A DNA stretch of 8,786 nt, taken from the NCBI GenBank assembly GCA_030605675.1, contig JAUWHV010000165.1, positions 1 through 8,786 of the forward strand, read 5' to 3'. Every line of letters starts with the position of its first letter. Positions within the stretch are counted from its first letter, which is position 1. This DNA is from Deltaproteobacteria bacterium (lineage in GTDB: Bacteria; Desulfobacterota; Dissulfuribacteria; Dissulfuribacterales; UBA3076). Below are positions 5,523 through 8,786 of this stretch, in pieces. The position numbers and the translations under genes are program-made. The notes beneath the pieces were generated by a model. The model ran no database searches. It was not told the origin of the DNA and saw only the letters and a program-made list of their open reading frames with translations.

Positions 5523-5580
5523 CCTTCACGGATTCAGGGTTCAAAGGTTCGGGGTTCAAAGGTTTATAGCCGTTGAAAGG
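5523..5580. repeat. rnr-ligA gap with tandem 15-bp repeat and inverted arms
   Basis: GGGTTCAAAGGTT occurs at 5537-5549 and again at 5552-5564, a 15-bp period. The gap is bounded by CCTTCACGG (5523-5531) and CCGTTGAAAGG (5570-5580). These are inverted copies of each other apart from two single-base insertions. The arm sequences resemble the CCGTTCACGG / CCGTGAACGG arms of the element upstream of rnr. The right arm ends 1 bp before the ligA ATG. A weak TATAGC (5565-5570) might act as a -10 for ligA, but no convincing -35 was found. Confidence 0.5.
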
Positions 5581-5581
5581 C

Positions 5582-7618
5582 ATGAGAATAGAACGATCTG
5601 AAATACTAAAGCGCGCAGAACAACTCCGGGAAGAGATCAACCACCATAATTACCTCTATTATGTCCTTGACCGGCCCATTATCAGCGACGCCGATTATGA
5701 CGCCCTGATGCGCGAGCTCAAGGAGATTGAAGGCAAATATCCCGGGATAGTAACTCCTGATTCGCCTACACAGCGAATTGGTGCGCCACCTTCAGAAAAA
5801 TTTGCCCGTGTACCCCACAGTGTCCCTATGCTGAGTCTGGATGATGCCTTCAGCCAGGAAGAGGTGCTGGAATTTGACCAACGGGGAAAGAGATTCCTCC
5901 AAATCGATGAAGAGCTTGAATACACGGTTGAACCTAAGATGGATGGCCTTGCTGTAGAGCTGGTTTACGAAAATGGCAGGTTTGTTCTTGGATCAACCCG
6001 CGGAGATGGCTATACAGGAGAAGACGTAACTACCAACCTGCGGACCATTCGATCCATACCTCTCAGGCTCATCAGCAGGTACCTTACCCCGCCCAGCCGC
6101 CTTGAGGTACGGGGCGAGGTCTTTATCAATAAAAACGCCTTTGAACGTCTTAATAAGAGACGTATGGAAGAAGATGAGCCTCCTTTTGCCAATCCCAGAA
6201 ATGCCGCGGCTGGTTCCCTTCGCCAACTGGACCCGAACATTACCGCCGGCCGTCCCTTGAATATTTTTTGTTACGGGATCGGAGTAGTGGAAGGCTACAG
6301 CTTTGGGACACAATGGGAGGCGCTTTCGTCTCTCAGGAAATGGGGGCTAAGGGTCAACCCCATGGTGGAAAAGCTAAAAGGCCTCTATGGAGCAATACGA
6401 TATCACCAGCGCATAAACAGAAAGAGGGAAGAGCTTGATTATGAAATCGACGGAATAGTCATCAAGGTCAATGACCTTGAACTCCAGAAACGCCTTGGGG
6501 CAAAGGCCAAGAGTCCACGCTGGGCCTTGGCTTATAAATTTGAGGCAGCCCAGGCCATAACCAGAATTATCGAAATTCAACTCAGCGTGGGACGTACCGG
6601 TGCTGTCACCCCTGTGGCCCTTATGGAACCTGTAAAGGTGGGTGGAGTGGTGGTAAGTCGCGCAACTCTCCACAACGAAGATGAGATCCGCCGCAAGGAT
6701 GTCAGGACAGGCGACTGGATTATTGTCCGGAGAGCAGGTGACGTCATTCCTGAAGTGGTCAGACCACTGCCGGAGAGAAGGAATGGAAAGGAACAGGTAT
6801 TTGTGATGCCGCAGACCTGCCCGGTCTGCGGTTCCAGGCTGCGCCGCAAACCAGGAGAGGCTGCGTGGCGGTGCCCTAATCCCGGATGTTTCCCCAGGCT
6901 TGTGAAGCAACTCACCCACTTTGCCGCCAAAGGGGCCATGGATATAGACGGACTTGGTCCGAAGGTGGCTGAACAACTTATCAGTGCTGGACTGGTCCGG
7001 AATATTGCAGACCTTCACTCCATCAAGCTGAGTGATCTCCTGTCGCTTGACCGTTTTGCTGAAAAATCCGCAATAAACCTCCTATCAGCCATAGAATCGA
7101 GCAAAAAAACAACTCTTGCTCGACTCTTCTATGCCCTGGGGCTTAGACACGTTGGAGATGTAACCGCGCAACTCCTTGCAGACCATTTTGGATCAATAAA
7201 AGCACTTATGGATGCCAATGAGGAAGAACTCAAGGCCGTAGAAGGAATAGGTCCGGAAGTAGCCTCCAGCATCCGGTCATGGTTTGGCAATGACCACAAC
7301 CTCGAACTCGTGAGGCGTCTGCTTGATGCCGGGACCGGTTTTACTGATCTTCATGAGAAAAAGTCCTTGCCTCTAAAAGACAAGATCTTTGTTTTTACCG
7401 GAGGGCTCTCTTCCCTCACCCGGGAACAGGCCAAGAACATTGTCCGTGATCTGGGTGGCCAAATCGCTTCTACAGTAGGGCGCAAAACAGATTATGTGGT
7501 TGTGGGAGAAGGTTCCGGGTCCAAACTACAAAAGGCGGTAGAACTTGGAATACCTACCCTGAGTGAGGAGGAATTCCTGGAATTAGAAGTGTCTAAAGAA
7601 AGTGATGCATTAAAATGA
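5582..7618 (+). CDS. ligA: NAD-dependent DNA ligase LigA
   Basis: A 678-residue NAD+-dependent DNA ligase that seals nicks in replication and repair, full length for the family (about 670). Domains in order are Ia with NAD/NMN-binding residues (NHHNYLYYVLDRP and SDADYDALMREL, about 20-46) and the adenylation domain with the active lysine K119 in KMDG. The OB fold contains VGRTGAVTPVA. A Cys4 zinc finger (C413, C416, C431, C436) precedes the helix-hairpin-helix region (about 445-580), and a C-terminal BRCT domain (about 593-672) begins at KIFVFTGGL. All key residues are present. ATG 5582 gives the usual N-terminus; the in-frame TTG at 5573 adds only three residues and lacks a ribosome site. 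AAAGG lies very close before the ATG, so initiation may depend on readthrough from rnr 59 bp upstream. The stop codon overlaps the next gene as ATGA. Confidence 0.96.
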   Translation: MRIERSEILKRAEQLREEINHHNYLYYVLDRPIISDADYDALMRELKEIEGKYPGIVTPDSPTQRIGAPPSEKFARVPHSVPMLSLDDAFSQEEVLEFDQRGKRFLQIDEELEYTVEPKMDGLAVELVYENGRFVLGSTRGDGYTGEDVTTNLRTIRSIPLRLISRYLTPPSRLEVRGEVFINKNAFERLNKRRMEEDEPPFANPRNAAAGSLRQLDPNITAGRPLNIFCYGIGVVEGYSFGTQWEALSSLRKWGLRVNPMVEKLKGLYGAIRYHQRINRKREELDYEIDGIVIKVNDLELQKRLGAKAKSPRWALAYKFEAAQAITRIIEIQLSVGRTGAVTPVALMEPVKVGGVVVSRATLHNEDEIRRKDVRTGDWIIVRRAGDVIPEVVRPLPERRNGKEQVFVMPQTCPVCGSRLRRKPGEAAWRCPNPGCFPRLVKQLTHFAAKGAMDIDGLGPKVAEQLISAGLVRNIADLHSIKLSDLLSLDRFAEKSAINLLSAIESSKKTTLARLFYALGLRHVGDVTAQLLADHFGSIKALMDANEEELKAVEGIGPEVASSIRSWFGNDHNLELVRRLLDAGTGFTDLHEKKSLPLKDKIFVFTGGLSSLTREQAKNIVRDLGGQIASTVGRKTDYVVVGEGSGSKLQKAVELGIPTLSEEEFLELEVSKESDALK

Positions 7619-8786
7619 AAGACACCGGACATACTGCTGAGCAAATGCCGGCATCTCTTACTATTGACGGACAGAGCGTTGTCGCTCCTTTGGGCGCAAC
7701 TATTTTGGAGGCGGCTGCCAGTGCAGGGATTGACATCCCCCATCTCTGTCACATGCCAGGGGCTGAGGACTCGAAGCGGCCCTGTCTTCTGTGTCTTGTA
7801 GATGTAAATGGCGAGAGGTCCCGAGCCTGTCAAACGCGGGTTGCAGAAGGGATGGTGGCGATAACCAGTACTCCTGAGCTCAAAGCCTATCGGAAAGAAC
7901 GTCTACAGCAATTGGCATCTCACCACTATGGCGACTGCAAGGCCCCGTGCAATCTTACCTGTCCCGGCGGGATCAATGTACAGGGATATGTGAATTTCAT
8001 TGCCAAAGGCGAGTATGGAGCGGCTCTGCGACTGATCAAGGAAAAAAATCCCTTGCCCGGCATCGTCTGCAGGGTTTGCCCCCGTTTTTGTGAAACCCGC
8101 TGCCGCAGAATCCTGGTGGACGAGTCTATAGCCATCAACCACCTGAAGCGCTTTGTTGTGGACTATGCAAAAGGCCGTAATCCGGTTCCTGAGGCCCTGG
8201 CACCTGCAACAGGCCATAATGTCGCCATTGTCGGCGGCGGCCCTGCCGGGCTCTCTGCAGCATACTATCTTCGCAAGCAGGGTCATGCGGTCACCCTTTT
8301 TGAAGCCGAAGAAAAGCTGGGTGGCCTTGTGCGTCACGCAATTCCCAACTTCAAGCTGCCTCAAAAAGACCTGGACCACGAGATCATGTCCATCATCAAT
8401 ATGGGCGTCCATGTCAGGACCGGCAGGCGCTGGGGCAGGGATTTTTCCCTGCAGGAATTGCGGGATCAGGGATTCGAAGCAATTTTTATAGCAACCGGCA
8501 TGTCCAGGCAGAGATCCCTCAACATAGAAGGTGGTGAACTGGCCAAAGATGGGCTTGAATTTTTGCGTGAGGTGAAAGCCGGCAAGATACCGGCTTTAGG
8601 TGACAAGGTGCTGATTATTGGCGGGAGCAAAATCGCCGTCGAGGCCGGTCGCTGTGCAAGACGGCTGGGGGCCCGGGATGTGATGGTTATCTATCCCCGG
8701 TCCCGGGTCGAGATGCCTGCCCAGGAGAGAAATGTTAAAGAGGCTGAGAACGAGGGGGTCCAATTCTTCCTGATGGCCATGCCCAT
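7615..8786 (+). CDS. FeS-flavin oxidoreductase: [2Fe-2S] + GltD-like, partial (3' end beyond the window)
   Basis: The first 390 codons, open to the window edge. An N-terminal ferredoxin-like domain carries C45, C57, C60 and C72 (C-x11-C-x2-C-x11-C), as in NuoG, [FeFe]-hydrogenase and formate dehydrogenase N-termini. Next comes a dihydropyrimidine-dehydrogenase-type cluster domain with C108, C112 and C116, then C152, C155, C159 and C163. The FAD Rossmann motif is GGGPAG (207-212) with E230. A second nucleotide fold (IIGGSKIA, 334-341, then YPRSRVEMPA) resembles the glutamate synthase small subunit GltD. This order is known from electron-input proteins of NAD(P)H-linked formate dehydrogenase or hydrogenase complexes. 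It may continue into a molybdopterin FdhA module or further ferredoxin domains; the cut prevents a decision. It is cytoplasmic, with no signal peptide or membrane segment. The start overlaps the ligA stop (ATGA) with only a weak ribosome site, implying translational coupling. The GGSK and YPRSR motifs deviate from GGGN and YRRSR. Confidence 0.85.
   Translation, partial: MKDTGHTAEQMPASLTIDGQSVVAPLGATILEAAASAGIDIPHLCHMPGAEDSKRPCLLCLVDVNGERSRACQTRVAEGMVAITSTPELKAYRKERLQQLASHHYGDCKAPCNLTCPGGINVQGYVNFIAKGEYGAALRLIKEKNPLPGIVCRVCPRFCETRCRRILVDESIAINHLKRFVVDYAKGRNPVPEALAPATGHNVAIVGGGPAGLSAAYYLRKQGHAVTLFEAEEKLGGLVRHAIPNFKLPQKDLDHEIMSIINMGVHVRTGRRWGRDFSLQELRDQGFEAIFIATGMSRQRSLNIEGGELAKDGLEFLREVKAGKIPALGDKVLIIGGSKIAVEAGRCARRLGARDVMVIYPRSRVEMPAQERNVKEAENEGVQFFLMAMP

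Noticed and set aside
6374..7018. Long minus-strand open frame of 214 codons inside ligA
   Set aside because: It is antisense to well-conserved adenylation, OB and zinc-finger coding sequence and has no ribosome site or known domain.
7903..8412. 169-codon minus-strand open frame at the right end
   Set aside because: The plus strand encodes the FeS-flavin oxidoreductase with clear cysteine and Rossmann motifs over the same bases.

Overview
The window looks like an ordinary mid-GC bacterial chromosome segment from an anaerobe. A metabolism built on iron-sulfur clusters and flavin (a B12-type radical SAM enzyme and an FeS-flavin oxidoreductase) and the style of the intergenic repeats suggest a Desulfobacterota-like (deltaproteobacterial) lineage. 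That assignment is inference, since no rRNA or other marker is present.

Layout. Positions 1-426 hold a minus-strand toxin-antitoxin pair of the BrnT/BrnA type. Its antitoxin is cut by the left window edge. Positions 613-1350 hold a second, plus-strand pair of the VapB (AbrB-fold) / VapC (PIN) type. The two modules are divergent, and each has a recognisable sigma70-type promoter whose -10 lies inside a GTATA-containing palindrome. Between the promoters, 427-612 is unexplained. A stem-loop (1351-1381) follows vapC. Next is a long minus-strand radical SAM gene with a B12-binding-type N-terminus (1446-3125). A divergent intergenic region (3126-3374) contains a 128-bp inverted-repeat element with short tandem repeats. 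It is followed by plus-strand rnr (RNase R, 3375-5522), ligA (NAD-dependent DNA ligase, 5582-7618) and, overlapping ligA by ATGA, the first 390 codons of an FeS-flavin oxidoreductase (7615 to the window end).

How the parts relate. The left third is an accessory island of two small addiction/stress modules. The right part is housekeeping: RNA turnover and DNA ligation, translationally coupled to a redox enzyme resembling the electron-input subunits of formate dehydrogenase or hydrogenase complexes. The ligA/oxidoreductase link is probably positional rather than functional.

Two patterns stand out. First, rnr, brnT and the radical SAM gene lack Shine-Dalgarno sequences, and each has a plausible -10 hexamer at the distance expected for a leaderless or nearly leaderless mRNA. 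vapB, in the same window, has a near-perfect Shine-Dalgarno. Second, both gaps flanking rnr contain a similar arrangement of inverted TTCACGG / CCGTGAA arms around short tandem repeats. I found no CRISPR array, tRNA, rRNA, insertion sequence or clear novel multi-gene system.
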